Source of the DNA: Nitrososphaera sp. UBA217
GTDB lineage: Archaea > Thermoproteota > Nitrososphaeria > Nitrososphaerales > Nitrososphaeraceae
Reading direction: 5' to 3'
DNA length: 14,847 bases
Assembly (NCBI GenBank): GCA_002501845.1
Contig: DAOL01000043.1
Coordinates: 1,484-16,330, forward strand
Shown here piece by piece: positions 14,466 to 14,847 of the stretch (positions are counted from its first letter, which is position 1; each line of letters starts with the position of its first letter). The notes below the pieces were generated by a model that did no database searches, was not told the DNA's origin, and saw nothing but the letters and a program-made list of their open reading frames with translations. A program made the translations under genes and the position numbers.

Positions 14466-14495
14466 TGTTAAATTGTTTCTTGCACATTTTCTTAT
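14466..14495 (+). promoter_or_regulatory. Promoter of the cupin gene
   Basis: TGTTAAATTG (about 14466-14475) is a weak TATA-like element 20-30 bases before the ATG at 14496, suggesting a leaderless transcript. TTTATTTTG (about 14448-14456) is an alternative. Confidence 0.35.
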
Positions 14496-14847
14496 ATGAA
14501 GGTATATTCTGAAACCAGACCATGGGGCAGGTTTGAAAAGTTTCATGAAAACAAACCTTGCACAGTAAAGATGATCTACGTCAGTGCAAATTCGCGGCTC
14601 AGTCTTCAGTACCACGACAAGCGGTCAGAATTCTGGAAAGTGATCAAGGGCACCGCGATGGTGGAGCTGGACGGTAGGGCCGTCATACTCACAGAAGGCG
14701 AAACCATCTCGATCCCAAGGCAGGCAAGGCACCGTCTGGGCGCGCTCGATAGCGAATGTGTGATACTTGAAATCGCGTACGGCAGGTTTGAGGAAAACGA
14801 TATAGTACGCATTGAAGATGACTACAATAGGGTAGCCATGCCGGCCA
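14496..14847 (+). CDS. Cupin phosphomannose isomerase type II-like protein (3' end cut)
   Basis: The gene runs off the right edge after 117 codons. It is a single cupin domain like the C-terminal isomerase part of bacterial ManC, which interconverts mannose-6-phosphate and fructose-6-phosphate. The opening ETRPWGRFEKF (5-15), then SLQYHDKRSEFWKVIKGTAMVELDG (36-60) and GETISIPRQARHRLGAL (68-84), fit this family well. Likely metal ligands are Q38, H40, E45 and H79. The end IVRIEDDYNRV is where ManC-type domains normally finish, so only a few residues are probably missing. Unlike bifunctional ManC there is no N-terminal GDP-mannose pyrophosphorylase. It probably supplies mannose phosphate for glycosylation or compatible solutes, which is inferred. 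A related cupin with another sugar substrate is possible. Confidence 0.8.
   Translation, partial: MKVYSETRPWGRFEKFHENKPCTVKMIYVSANSRLSLQYHDKRSEFWKVIKGTAMVELDGRAVILTEGETISIPRQARHRLGALDSECVILEIAYGRFEENDIVRIEDDYNRVAMPA

Overview
The window looks like a chromosomal stretch of an ammonia-oxidising archaeon of the Nitrososphaera type (phylum Nitrososphaerota/Thaumarchaeota). The grounds are archaeal genes (topoisomerase VI A and B, archaeal-type tyrosyl-tRNA synthetase, a LysW-dependent arginine/lysine pathway with an Lrp/AsnC regulator), A/T-rich archaeal TATA boxes close to start codons, several UUG starts, and small proteins that resemble Nitrososphaerota-restricted families. This is a judgement from protein content; no database was searched. 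I see no CRISPR array, rRNA, tRNA, insertion sequence or phage gene. The region reads as core chromosome, not an accessory island.

Positions 156-6755 hold an arginine (and possibly lysine) biosynthesis locus in two transcription units. Unit 1 is argG-lysW-lysX (921-3183). Unit 2 is argC/lysY-argB/lysZ-argD/lysJ-lysM (3310-6755). Most genes overlap by 1 to 11 bases, so translation is probably coupled. LysX attaches glutamate (or alpha-aminoadipate) to the carrier protein LysW. LysZ phosphorylates the carrier-bound substrate, LysY reduces it and LysJ transaminates it. ArgG later acts on citrulline. The releasing enzyme LysK, the carbamoyltransferase and ArgH are not in the window. A divergent gene (156-845) encodes a protein with an ACT domain.

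Both units have nearly the same promoter: a palindrome GGTCA-N4-TGACC followed directly by AAAAAATATAAATG. This is the clearest regulatory signal here and implies one regulator for the whole pathway. The two candidate regulators in the locus are LysM and the ACT-domain protein. The carrier LysW ends in Gln (EDWGQ) where the chemistry known from Thermus and Sulfolobus uses a C-terminal Glu. That is the most unusual protein-level observation.

Positions 6886-8809 carry an MFS exporter-like gene and a small conserved protein of unknown function on the + strand. Tyrosyl-tRNA synthetase (8811-9857, - strand) converges on them with one base between stops. Positions 9928-13734 form a - strand operon: topoisomerase VI B, topoisomerase VI A, then a YgjP-type zinc metallopeptidase, spaced 0 and 3 bases apart. 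A tiny 53-residue protein (13814-13975, - strand) and a SemiSWEET sugar transporter (14059-14379, + strand) are divergent, both probably leaderless. The window ends in a cupin phosphomannose-isomerase-like gene running off the right edge.
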